Positions 1 to 8,610 of a stretch of 44,227 nt of DNA are shown here, piece after piece; position 1 is the stretch's first letter, and each line of letters begins with the position of its first letter. The position numbers and the translations under genes are program-made. This DNA comes from CAKVLS01 sp045534265 (GTDB lineage Bacteria > Bacillota > Clostridia > Christensenellales > UBA1242): contig JAZSJH010000003.1 of the NCBI GenBank assembly GCA_045534265.1, forward strand, positions 1 to 44,227, in the 5' to 3' direction. The notes beneath the pieces are model-generated. The model ran no database searches, was not told the origin of the DNA, and saw only the letters and a list, made by a program, of their open reading frames with translations.

Positions 1-8
1 TACGCCCA

Positions 9-96
<88 letters not shown>

Positions 97-100
97 ACTA

Positions 101-136
<36 letters not shown>

Positions 137-347
137 AAACCCCTCCGTCGATGTGAACTCTTGGGAGGGATAAGCCTGTTATCCCCATGGTAACTTTTAT
201 CCGATAAGCGACGGCAATACCATTGCGTACCGCCGGATCACTAAGCCCTACTTTCGTATCTGCTCCACTTGTAGGTGTCGCAGTTAAGCTCCCTTCTGCC
301 TTTATACTCTATAAATGGTTTCCAACCATTCTGAGGGAACCTTTGGA

Positions 348-390
<43 letters not shown>

Positions 391-683
391 TCCATCAGGC
401 ACTGTCCTCTGCCCGGATTACGGGTTCAAAGTTAGAGCCTCAAAATTTAAAGGGTGGTATCCCAAGGGTGACTCCACCTCAGCTAACGCCAATGCTTCGC
501 AGTCTCCCACCTATCCTGTACATCAAATTTCGAAACTCAATACCAAATTACAGTAAAGCTCTATGGGGTCTTTCCGTCCAGTCGCGGGTAATACGCATCT
601 TCACGCATACTTCAATTTCGCCGGGTCCCTTGTTGAGACAGTGCCCAGATCATTACTCCATTCATGCGGGTCAGAACTTACCT

Positions 684-734
<51 letters not shown>

Positions 735-1492
735 TGGGGCTTAAGTTCAACGCTTCGATTGCTCTAACGCTTCCCCTTAACCTTCCAGCACCGGGCAGGA
801 GTCAGCTCCTATACTTCATCTTACGATTTAGCAGAAACCTGTGTTTTTGATAAACAGTTGCCTGGGCCGTTTCTCTGCGGCCTGCATTGCTGCAGGCACC
901 CCTTCTCCCGAAGTTACGGGGTCATTTTGCCGAGTTCCTTAACAAGGGTTATCCCGCTCATCTTATGATTCTCTCATCGTCTACCTGTGGCGGTTTGCGG
1001 TACGGGTACCTCAATACTATCTAGCAGCTTTTCTCGTCAGTGTGAATTCATCAGCTTCAGTTACTATATTTCACTCCCCATCATCACCTAGGGCTTGATT
1101 ACAAACGTACTTCACTATTTGTACCCCTCATGATTTGGCCGTACATCTCCATCCGTACGGTCTGACTATCCTTCTGCGTCCCTGCTTCGACTCTTAGTCG
1201 TATTGCGGTAGTACAGGAATATCTGCCTGTTGTGCATCATCTACGGCTGTCGCCCTCGACTTAGCTCCCGACTTACCCTGGGAGGACGAACCTTCCCCAG
1301 GAAACCTTAGACTTTCGATGGTGAAGTTTCTCACTTCACTCTCGCTACTCATGCCGGCATTCTCTCTTGTATACAGTCCACCACCCCTTTCGATATGGCT
1401 TCTGCCCGTATACATTGCTCCTCTACCGATATCCGTTAGGATATCCCCAAGCTTCGGTAGTAAGTTTTAGCCCCGTGAATCTTCGGCGCCCT

Positions 1493-1525
<33 letters not shown>

Positions 1526-1794
1526 TAATGAATGGCTGCTTCTAAGCCAACATCCTGGTTGTTTTAGCAATAAGACATCCTTTACCACTTAACTTACATT
1601 TTGGGACCTTAGCTGTGGATCTGGGCTGTTTCCCTTTCGACAACGGAACTTATCTCTCGCTGTCTGACTCCCAATTATCAATGTGCTGGTATTCGAAGTT
1701 TGATAAGGCTTGGTAGGCGGTGAAGCCCCCGCACCCATTCAGTGCTCTACCCCCAGCTATCTTTAAATTGAGGCTAGCCCTAAAGCTATTTCGA

Positions 1795-2070
1795 GGAGAA
1801 CCAGCTATATCCGAGTTCGATTGGAATTTCTCCGCTACCCACAAGTCATCACCGACTATTTCAACAGGCGTGGGTTCGGACCTCCACAGCAAGTCGGATC
1901 GTAGCCATGTCGTTCTGTGAGCCAGGGAGGTGAAAATGAAAATTGTCTTCCTAAGACCGCTTGGCCTCCGACTTGGAGAACCAGCTATATCCGAGTTCGA
2001 TTGGAATTTCTCCGCTACCCACAAGTCATCACCGACTATTTCAACAGGCGTGTGTTCGGACCTCCACAGC
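1795..2070. repeat. 96-nt direct duplication of 23S sequence flanking the adapter
   Basis: Positions 1795-1890 and 1975-2070 are the same 96 nt of 23S, with a single difference (G at 1873, T at 2053), and lie exactly on either side of the adapter block. A normal 23S has this segment once. The pattern insert-adapter-insert is what a short library insert on a rolling-circle DNA nanoball would give, so I read it as an assembly artefact and not a rRNA intervening sequence. Confidence 0.93.
1891..1974. other. Sequencing-adapter contamination (MGI/BGISEQ type) inside the rRNA
   Basis: These 84 nt are not biological. On the minus strand they read as a 32-nt arm starting AAGTCGGAGGCCAAGCGG, a 10-nt spacer (TTTTCATTTT) in the barcode position, and a 42-nt arm ending ACATGGCTACGATCCGACTT. 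The order and lengths 32+10+42 equal the published DNBSEQ/BGISEQ adapter with its index. I see two base differences from the adapter as I remember it, near 1925 and 1929. The block interrupts a conserved part of the 23S gene. Confidence 0.95.
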
Positions 2071-2139
2071 GGTTTAGCACTGCTTCATCCTGCTCATGGG
2101 TAGATCACTCGGTTTCGGGTCTACAGCATGCAACTAAAG

Positions 2140-2170
<31 letters not shown>

Positions 2171-2307
2171 CCACAACTTAATTGCTTAACCTTGCTACAT
2201 ACCGTAACTCGCCGGCCCGTTCTACAAAAAGTACGAGATCACACTATAATGTAGTGCTCTCTCTGCTTGTAAGCATACAGTTTCAGGTTCTCTTTCACTC
2301 CCCTCCC

Positions 2308-2355
<48 letters not shown>

Positions 2356-2833
2356 TGGTCGTATTTAGCCTTAGGAGATGGTCCTCCCATATTCACACCG
2401 GATTTCTCGTGTCCTGTGCTACTCTGGATACCCACGGTGATTTGCTTGTTTCGCTTACGGGACTATTACCCTATTTTGTGCTGTTTTCCAACAATCTTCT
2501 GCTACAAGCATTTCTACTTTATTGGGTCCTAACCCCAGCCATATTGCTACGGCTGGTTTGGGCTCTTTCCCTTTCGCTCACCACTACTTAGGAAATCGTT
2601 TGTTTACTTTCTTTTCCTCCGGGTACTTAGATGTTTCAGTTCTCCGGGTTCCCTTCATTACAGTATTTGATTCCTGCAATGATACCATAAGATTAATTAT
2701 GGTGTGTTTCCACATTCGGACATCTACGGATCAAAGCCTACTTGCGGCTCCCCGTAGCTTTTCGCAGCTTATCGCGTCCTTCATCGGCGCCAAGTGCCAA
2801 GGCATCCACTATACGCTCTTTATAGCTTGATCT

Positions 2834-3140
2834 AATTTAGTTTAATCTAAATGATTCATCAGAAATTGATATAAAGTCTATGTTTTATCCTTGATACTAA
2901 AATCTTGTTAAATTTGACTCAGCGTAATTGTTATCGCATTAAAACTTGAATTTTAATTGAAAATACATATTACACGAACTTTACTTAGTAAGTAAAATTT
3001 TAACGTAGTTGATAACTAATTTACATTAATTATCCTCTCGATATTTGTCTTCTCTATATTTCTTAGATATGCAGTTGTCAATGTTCTATTTTGTAGCAAC
3101 ATCAGTTGCTTGCCACTTCCTCTTCGTTAGTGACGGTGTT
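2834..3140 (-). other. 23S rRNA leader (transcribed spacer)
   Basis: About 300 nt between the promoter and the mature 23S 5' end. It contains the stretch ATTGACAACTGCATA (minus strand, around 3066-3080), typical of the distal end of Bacillota rRNA spacers, and a small hairpin AGCAAC/GTTGCT near 3096-3111. No tRNA gene and no 16S rRNA are seen. Confidence 0.6.
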
Positions 3141-3169
3141 AGAATACCATATAGAATTTTAAGTGTCAA
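3141..3169 (-). promoter_or_regulatory. Strong sigma-70/sigma-A promoter for the 23S gene
   Basis: On the minus strand TTGACA (3169-3164), a 17-nt spacer, then TATTCT (3146-3141). The predicted start is near 3134, giving a 300-nt leader before 23S. A consensus -35 with ideal spacing just upstream of the rRNA leader suggests 23S is transcribed on its own. Confidence 0.75.
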
Positions 3170-3179
3170 CAACTTTTTT

Positions 3180-3750
3180 TTATTTTTTTTCGATTTTTTT
3201 GAAAATTTGTCAAAAAACCCGAACACTTGTCCGTGTGTTTGCAAAATACCCCTATTTTTGACCATTTTTTACCCTATTTTTTGCTAGAAAATACCCATAA
3301 AATATATAAAAGTTTTATAAAAATATATAAATAATATTAATAAATAAAAGGATATTCCTTAGGATAAAGCAAATAAAAAACAACTAAAAAACAAAAATCA
3401 ACTAAAATGCTGACCTTCTTTTCATAATATTAATGAACAACATATCAAAAGCCGGCAAACAGCAGACGCAAAGACAACTCCAAAATCTAGCTTTTATATA
3501 TGTATTATTTCTCTATATAATATATTATATATACATATATTAGAGAAACCCCGCAAGAAAATTTTCTATAACAACTAAATACCCCCGACATTTTTGAAAA
3601 ACAAACTAAACACTATCGACTCAAAACAGCAAAAAAACTAACATTTTAATAAAAACACTAATTTTTTCAATCGCTAAAACCCGCATAGATAGGGGCTTTT
3701 GGGGCTTTTGGGGGACTTCGGTCAAGCCTAGGGGGCTTGCAAAATTTAGA
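3180..3750. other. 570-nt AT-rich intergenic region with a palindrome and G-tracts
   Basis: No gene is visible here. It lies between the divergent 23S promoter and the HD-GYP gene. It holds long T runs (3174-3197), an AT palindrome with arms TTTCTCTA/TAGAGAAA (3508-3515 and 3541-3548), and four G-tracts of 4-5 G at 3692-3695, 3701-3704, 3710-3714 and 3731-3735. Confidence 0.6.
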
Positions 3751-3754
3751 ATTT

Positions 3755-3764
3755 GTGGTATAAT
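3755..3764 (+). promoter_or_regulatory. Extended -10 promoter, probably giving a leaderless mRNA
   Basis: TGTGGTATAAT has a consensus TATAAT (3759-3764) with the extended TG element. Transcription should begin at about 3771-3774. The first in-frame ATG is at 3774 and no ribosome-binding site lies between. The same TTTGTGGTATAAT string recurs at 12165-12176 before another gene. Confidence 0.65.
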
Positions 3765-3773
3765 GTGGTAACT

Positions 3774-5039
3774 ATGATAAACTTAAATTTTATTCATAAA
3801 GAAAACAAACATAAAGTAAAAGCTCTTGTAGATGTTATAAGGGTTCACTCAAAAGAAACATATAAACACGCTCAAGACGTGGCAAATATTAGCCTTGCCT
3901 TAGGTCAGGCGCTAAAACTACCAACAGAACAACTAGCAAATCTTTATACAGCAGGGCTTTTGCACGACATAGGCAAATTGTCTATAAGAAAGGAGATTTT
4001 ACACAAAACCCACTGTAGCGAAGAAGAAGTTGACTATATCAAAGAAGCGCACATTCAAGGAACAAAGGCTATTCTTACAGGATACTTTGATAAAGAAATC
4101 GTTGACCTTTGTTGCCACCACCACGAAAGGCTAAATGGTAGCGGATATCCAGAAAAACTTGTGGGCTCTCAACTATCTATTGGCGACAGAATACTACATA
4201 TAGCAGACACCATAAGCGCAATGAGCCTAAAAAGAAGTTATGTGGAAGTTCCTTACACAGAGGAGCAAATAGTAGACCAACTAAAAGCTTTGGCTGCAAA
4301 AGGCGAACTAGACCACTCTCTTGTATATCTAGCTATCGAAAAAATGAAAAGTATTCACCAAGAGCCATTTAGAGCCTTTGACTTCAAAACATCTCAAGCT
4401 ATCTTGCAAAAAGCAAGTACTTTGCCAGAAAAAACAGATATTACACCTACAATGTATGTTTTTGCTGGACCTAACGCCAGCGGAAAAAGCACACTTATTG
4501 CAAATAGATATCTAAGCGGACAATTAACAGCCCCATATATTAACGCAGATATAATAACAAGCTCAGAGCTAGGCCATATAGAAGACGAAAACGAAAGAGC
4601 AAAAACAGGTATGTTTACTGCAATGGCTAGAGTTCAAGACGCTATCGACAGAAAAATATCTTTTACTTACGAAACAGTACTTTCTCACCCTAGCAAAATT
4701 GATCTTATCCGTAAGGCAAAAGAAAATGGCTACAATATACAATCAGTATTTGTATGTACAGAAGACCCCACAATCAACATTGTAAGACTAGAAGAAAGAG
4801 TTAGGGGTGGCGGACATGACGTTCCTACTGAAAAGGTATTTTCAAGATATGAAAGAGCCATTTCTCTATCATATGACTTGCAAGAATTATCTAACAGCTA
4901 TGAATTTTTTGATAATACCCAAGACAGAAAAATTGTTTCACTATACCAAGGACCAGAAATGCAAACTACTCCAAAAGCGCAACAAACACAAGAATCTCAA
5001 AACCCTAGTCAAAAGCCAGACGGCGGACAAGGACAATAA
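3774..5039 (+). CDS. HD-GYP phosphohydrolase fused to a zeta-toxin-like P-loop kinase
   Basis: 421 aa from the ATG at 3774; a TTG 21 nt upstream lies in the promoter and is unlikely to be the start. Residues 1-195 form an HD-GYP domain: HDIGK (64-68) and HHHERLNGSGYP (115-126), followed by DRILHIADTISAM. Such domains hydrolyse cyclic dinucleotides or other phosphate esters. After a short linker, residues 225-385 are a P-loop kinase of the zeta-toxin/AAA_33 type: Walker A GPNASGKST (232-240), NADI (257-260), TYETVLSH (298-305), and the lid sequence ERVRGGGHDVPTEKV (341-355), characteristic of zeta-like kinases that phosphorylate small substrates such as UDP-sugars. The tail is low-complexity Gln/Pro. 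No antitoxin-like gene lies next to it, so a classical epsilon-zeta pair is not supported. The pairing of the two enzymes suggests a nucleotide-signal or metabolite-repair role, which is inference. It stands alone, followed by its own terminator. Confidence 0.88.
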   Translation: MINLNFIHKENKHKVKALVDVIRVHSKETYKHAQDVANISLALGQALKLPTEQLANLYTAGLLHDIGKLSIRKEILHKTHCSEEEVDYIKEAHIQGTKAILTGYFDKEIVDLCCHHHERLNGSGYPEKLVGSQLSIGDRILHIADTISAMSLKRSYVEVPYTEEQIVDQLKALAAKGELDHSLVYLAIEKMKSIHQEPFRAFDFKTSQAILQKASTLPEKTDITPTMYVFAGPNASGKSTLIANRYLSGQLTAPYINADIITSSELGHIEDENERAKTGMFTAMARVQDAIDRKISFTYETVLSHPSKIDLIRKAKENGYNIQSVFVCTEDPTINIVRLEERVRGGGHDVPTEKVFSRYERAISLSYDLQELSNSYEFFDNTQDRKIVSLYQGPEMQTTPKAQQTQESQNPSQKPDGGQGQ

Positions 5040-5060
5040 TAATATAAACAATAATATAAA

Positions 5061-5088
5061 AGGAAAGATTATCTCTTTCCTTTTTTTA
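5061..5088 (+). terminator. Intrinsic terminator
   Basis: Hairpin GGAAAGA-TTATC-TCTTTCC followed by seven T, just after the HD-GYP/kinase gene. Confidence 0.85.
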
Positions 5089-5262
5089 TTTTGAAATTAC
5101 CTATCGCCCCACTTAAAAGTCGACTAACAAAAAAAAGTATTCCCGCCTAAACTTAATGAATAAGCGGTTTTTAGGGCACTGTTTTTATAAAAAACGATTA
5201 TTCGTTTGATTTTTTATTTTTTGTATAATATACTATTTTTGAATAAAAAAGGATAAAATTAT

Positions 5263-6552
5263 ATGAAACTTACTATTTTAGGTACAGGCTGCCCTTGGAC
5301 AAAAAGAGCTTGTGCCAATTATTTGCTTGATAATAATATAATAGTTGACCCAGGTGCTGGTAGCGTAAAACAACTACTTAAAAGTAACGACAAGCTACTT
5401 CACCATGAAAAAATAGAAAGAATTGACCTTATTCTTATCACTCACTTCCACCTAGACCACTATGGAGATATACCTTATCTTCTTCAAAAGTGCGCTACAG
5501 GTAAATATGGTCCTAACAATAAGTTAACTATAATCGCCCCACCTAACGGCAGACAAATTGTAGAACAATTCACTCGTCTTAGCATTGGCGATCATTCTTC
5601 TAACAAGATTGGTTTTGACGAACATATTGAGTGGCACGAAGCAGGAGACTTTACTACTTTTAAGTGGAGAGATTTGGAGATAACATCACTTGTGCTTGAC
5701 CACGGTCATATGATTGATTACGGTTATATGATTAAACAACCTAATGGCAAAGTAATTAGCTTTACTGGCGATACAGTAATGACTCCAAATGTTCAATATA
5801 TGATAGACCATAGCGACCTTTGCGTTTGCTGTATGTCAAACACTATGAAAGAAAAAGCACATTATAACATTATCGAAGGTATTGAACTTATGAAAAAATA
5901 CCGTGGAAAATGTTGTTTAATTCCAGCTCATATGACATCTCAAGCTATAGACTACGCAAGAACTCGTATCAAAATGCCATATGACCTTATGGTTGTTGAC
6001 ACTGATGCAGAGCTTCCTTACGACTACGAACTTCCAAAAGAACTTCAAGAAAAACGTGAAGAAGAAAACGAAGTAAACTACGATAATTTTGAATTTGCAA
6101 CAGACAAATTCCATATTATCCGTGGCAAACACGTAAACCTAAACCTAACAGACACATTTATTCCAAAAGAAAAATGGGATAATGCTCCAATCTATCTATT
6201 CTCTATCTACGACAAAAAGCAAAATAATATCGGTTGGCTTAAGTTTAGAGTGGGCAAAAATGAATTTGTAAAATACAACGGCAATGTAGAATTTGACTTC
6301 CACCCAGGATATCTAAATATGGCTTCAGATGCTTTTAGCATTTTGACAGAGATTGCAAACTACCACGGAATGGATGAAATTTATTTCTGCGCAAAATCAA
6401 ATGATATGGTTATCCGCCATATATACGAAGAAATCGGTTGCAAACTTCTTGGCATCAAATATATTGTTGATGACCATGACAAAGAAGTTGTTTCAAACGG
6501 TGACACCGAACATTGCATTTATATTCTAAACACCTGCGAAGAGTCTAATTAA
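5263..6552 (+). CDS. Metallo-beta-lactamase-fold hydrolase with a C-terminal GNAT-like domain
   Basis: 429 aa, with ribosome site AAGGA 9 nt before the ATG. Residues 1-250 are an RNase Z-like MBL fold: metal motif HFHLDH (61-66), further ligand regions LVLDHGHMIDYG and FTGDTVM. Such proteins hydrolyse phosphodiesters or other esters. Residues 285-425 have no MBL character and look like a GNAT acyltransferase: an acidic beta strand region with PIYLFSIYDKKQNNIGWLKFR, a FDFHPGYLNMASDAFSILTEIANYHG helix and a terminal IRHIYEEIGCKLLGIKYIV strand-helix unit as in the end of GNAT domains. A short charged linker (about 258-285) separates them. Length well above a plain RNase Z (about 300 aa) supports the fusion. 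The substrate is unknown. Confidence 0.8.
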   Translation: MKLTILGTGCPWTKRACANYLLDNNIIVDPGAGSVKQLLKSNDKLLHHEKIERIDLILITHFHLDHYGDIPYLLQKCATGKYGPNNKLTIIAPPNGRQIVEQFTRLSIGDHSSNKIGFDEHIEWHEAGDFTTFKWRDLEITSLVLDHGHMIDYGYMIKQPNGKVISFTGDTVMTPNVQYMIDHSDLCVCCMSNTMKEKAHYNIIEGIELMKKYRGKCCLIPAHMTSQAIDYARTRIKMPYDLMVVDTDAELPYDYELPKELQEKREEENEVNYDNFEFATDKFHIIRGKHVNLNLTDTFIPKEKWDNAPIYLFSIYDKKQNNIGWLKFRVGKNEFVKYNGNVEFDFHPGYLNMASDAFSILTEIANYHGMDEIYFCAKSNDMVIRHIYEEIGCKLLGIKYIVDDHDKEVVSNGDTEHCIYILNTCEESN

Positions 6553-6554
6553 TA

Positions 6555-6584
6555 AAAAGCACCAAAAATATGGTGCTTTTTTAT
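6555..6584 (+). terminator. Intrinsic terminator
   Basis: AAAAAGCACCA-AAAATA-TGGTGCTTTTTT, right after the MBL/GNAT stop. Confidence 0.9.
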
Positions 6585-6621
6585 TTTATTTGCTAAAATA
6601 AATGCAAAATTTATTTGTATA

Positions 6622-6630
6622 TGCTAAACT
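6622..6630 (+). promoter_or_regulatory. Extended -10 element TGCTAAACT
   Basis: TGCTAAACT ends 18 nt before the next start codon; a second copy of the type (TGCTAAAAT) lies at 6591-6599. Near-identical boxes occur before several other genes in this window. Confidence 0.55.
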
Positions 6631-6648
6631 ATTTATAGAAGGTGAATT

Positions 6649-7260
6649 ATGAAAGAAAGATTAAAGAAAATTATCTCTACCCTAAAATCTGGAAAAGGTT
6701 ATGAAAAAGTAATGCCAAAAGACAATGGTGACGGAACAACTTCTTTTGGTTATGCAAAATATGATAATGCGATTTTTGATTTTTTTGCTACCATTCCGCA
6801 CGATTATTCATATGCAGACAATATCAAAAGAATCGAAATCCGTGATATCTCAACTTACACCTTAAAAGATATTTACACTTATATTACATATATCGAACGT
6901 GGAGAGAGATTTTGTACAGGCCACGTTTCGGGATTTATAGACAACGGCTTTTTGCTTGCTCTATGCGAAAGGTTAGAAGAATTATTATATAAAGGAAAAG
7001 AATCTATGTTTAATCAATTTGTTAATAAAAAATGTGATATTTTAGTATCATTTGCTTCTTCAGGAATAGACCGTGGCGCTAGCCCAACCTGTTATTTTGG
7101 AACAGTGCTTTCTGTAGATAATGATTTTGTCGCTGTAGACGTAGAATATATCGGCGAGCCAAACTCTTATAAAAAACACAAAACAGTACAAAACTTTCTT
7201 GGATACACTATTATATCTACAAAATACATTATAGCTGTTAGAGAATCTACTCAAGAATAA
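6649..7260 (+). CDS. Conserved hypothetical protein (DUF6508-like N-terminus)
   Basis: 203 aa with a clear ribosome site (GAAGGTG). The first ~110 residues, with DFFATIPHDYSYADNI, a DIxxYxTYIERGERFCTGHVSGFIDNGFL block and a Cys-containing helix, resemble DUF6508, a family of small cytosolic proteins of unknown function. The C-terminal 80 residues contain an SH3-like beta strand pattern (CDILVSFASSG..., GTVLSVDNDFVAVDVEYIG). No catalytic motif is evident. It lies 14 nt upstream of a secreted-protein gene and may be co-transcribed with it. Confidence 0.75.
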   Translation: MKERLKKIISTLKSGKGYEKVMPKDNGDGTTSFGYAKYDNAIFDFFATIPHDYSYADNIKRIEIRDISTYTLKDIYTYITYIERGERFCTGHVSGFIDNGFLLALCERLEELLYKGKESMFNQFVNKKCDILVSFASSGIDRGASPTCYFGTVLSVDNDFVAVDVEYIGEPNSYKKHKTVQNFLGYTIISTKYIIAVRESTQE

Positions 7261-7274
7261 AAGGAGATAAAGAT

Positions 7275-7757
7275 ATGAAAAAATTTTTATTCTCATTTTT
7301 GCTAGCTCTTGTTATGCTACCTGTTTTTATGGGGGCATCTAGTTGCAGTATTGTACACACCCACAGCTACAATGCTTGGGGGAACTGCGGTGTTTGTAGT
7401 CACAGCATATGCGAAAAACTAACTTATGATGGTGTAGATACATATACATCAAAACTAACATATGTAGAAGCCTACAAAAAATACTATTGCAAAATCGAAG
7501 CTAATGCCGAAACAAAACTTACCTTTTATACCGGCAACGAAAATGTAGCTTTTGACAGAATCGAAGTATACTACAATACAATGGCTCAAGCCTTTGCTAA
7601 ACTACCATCAGCAACAGCCGCAACTCGAACAGTTTACACCCTAACAGATAACTTTATGCAAGGTGGAACTTATTATATGGTTATCACTTTTAGAAATAGC
7701 GGTTCAGTTGATTTGTCTATCTCAGGATATTACGAAATAATCAATCCAAATCCATAA
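7275..7757 (+). CDS. Secreted protein or lipoprotein of unknown function
   Basis: 160 aa, AAGGAG ribosome site. An N-terminal signal peptide (KK, then hydrophobic residues 4-20) ends at GASSC; C24 could be a lipidation cysteine, though the lipobox is weak. The mature part has a Cys/His-rich start (HTHSYNAWGNCGVCSHSIC, about 28-46) and then a beta-rich domain. I do not recognise a family. Second gene after the DUF6508-like gene, with a terminator behind it. Confidence 0.75.
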   Translation: MKKFLFSFLLALVMLPVFMGASSCSIVHTHSYNAWGNCGVCSHSICEKLTYDGVDTYTSKLTYVEAYKKYYCKIEANAETKLTFYTGNENVAFDRIEVYYNTMAQAFAKLPSATAATRTVYTLTDNFMQGGTYYMVITFRNSGSVDLSISGYYEIINPNP

Positions 7758-7768
7758 AAAAGCATCTA

Positions 7769-7806
7769 AAAACACTCGAAAATACGATTTTTTGAGTGTT
7801 TTTTTG
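7769..7806 (+). terminator. Intrinsic terminator
   Basis: AACACTCGAAAA / TTTTTTGAGTGTT hairpin followed by a T run. Confidence 0.85.
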
Positions 7807-7835
7807 TTAATTCGTTGTAAAAAATATTTTGTTTA

Positions 7836-7844
7836 TGCTAAACT
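7836..7844 (+). promoter_or_regulatory. Extended -10 element TGCTAAACT
   Basis: Same box as at 6622-6630, preceded by TTTGTTTA, 40 nt upstream of the next start codon. Confidence 0.55.
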
Positions 7845-7884
7845 AACTATGTAATAAATTGTTTAATACAAAAGGGGGATTTTT

Positions 7885-8472
7885 ATGTTAAAAACACTTT
7901 TTGGTGCTATTTTTAGCACATCAATCAGAGAAGCTTGGGCTTTAAGATACGAATCTTACGGCTGGGTAAGAAAAACTCTTATTTTGCTTTTGATTACAGT
8001 CCTTACTGCGGCAGCTATTGTTATGGAATTTGTAGCTTTTGCTATGTTTAAGGAAAATGTTGTTTTAGCAATAATTCTTTGCATTATTTTTATAGCTCTT
8101 GGTGTTGTTGCTTTTAGACTATCACTATTTTTCTCTGGGCTTGCTCTTCGTATGGCATTAAGAGGAACTGTTCAAGAAGGTCTATTTGCAAAGAAAGTTA
8201 AAAAGGTTGACAATCAACCACAAACTGAAACAGAAAATAAAACAAATGAAGAATCAGAAAACAATCAAACCGAAAACACAAAAACTGAAGATGAGAACGC
8301 TAATCTAGTTATAAAAACTGAAGATGATGTAGTAATCGAAAACGGCAAAGTAAAATACAAAACAAAAGCCCTAGATGTAGTTATCGGTATACTTGGTTTT
8401 GTATACGCAATCGGCGTTGTTGCTACTTTGGTTGTTGTTTTATTAAAAAACATTGAAGCTTTGAAAAAATAA
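7885..8472 (+). CDS. Small multi-pass membrane protein of unknown function
   Basis: 195 aa, ribosome site GGGGG. Two adjacent hydrophobic spans (about 32-53 and 58-85), then a 50-residue acidic, Asn/Thr/Glu-rich cytosolic loop (roughly 110-150), then a third span near residues 165-187 and a short basic tail. No family recognised. It is flanked by its own promoter box and terminator. Confidence 0.75.
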   Translation: MLKTLFGAIFSTSIREAWALRYESYGWVRKTLILLLITVLTAAAIVMEFVAFAMFKENVVLAIILCIIFIALGVVAFRLSLFFSGLALRMALRGTVQEGLFAKKVKKVDNQPQTETENKTNEESENNQTENTKTEDENANLVIKTEDDVVIENGKVKYKTKALDVVIGILGFVYAIGVVATLVVVLLKNIEALKK

Positions 8473-8480
8473 AAAAATTA

Positions 8481-8510
8481 AAGAGAACTGCTTTTATGTT
8501 CTCTTTTTTG
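8481..8510 (+). terminator. Intrinsic terminator
   Basis: AGAGAAC-TGCTTTTAT-GTTCTCT followed by TTTTTTG. Confidence 0.85.
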
Positions 8511-8610
8511 TTTGACTAAAAAACTTGTCAAATATAAAATAATTATAGAAACAAATAAAACCACAAAACAATATACTGATAATAAAGGTATTTTTTAAGG
8601 AGAACAAAAT

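Noticed and set aside
1891..1974. Intervening sequence (IVS) in 23S, suggested by the 9-bp closing stem CAAGTCGGA/TCCGACTTG
   Set aside because: The stem is formed by the two adapter arms themselves, and the flanks are duplicated; it is a library artefact.
3753..3773. TTG start for the HD-GYP/kinase protein
   Set aside because: The seven extra codons coincide with the TATAAT promoter box and lack a ribosome site.
3753..5039. Epsilon-zeta toxin-antitoxin module
   Set aside because: The zeta-like kinase is fused to HD-GYP and no small antitoxin gene accompanies it.
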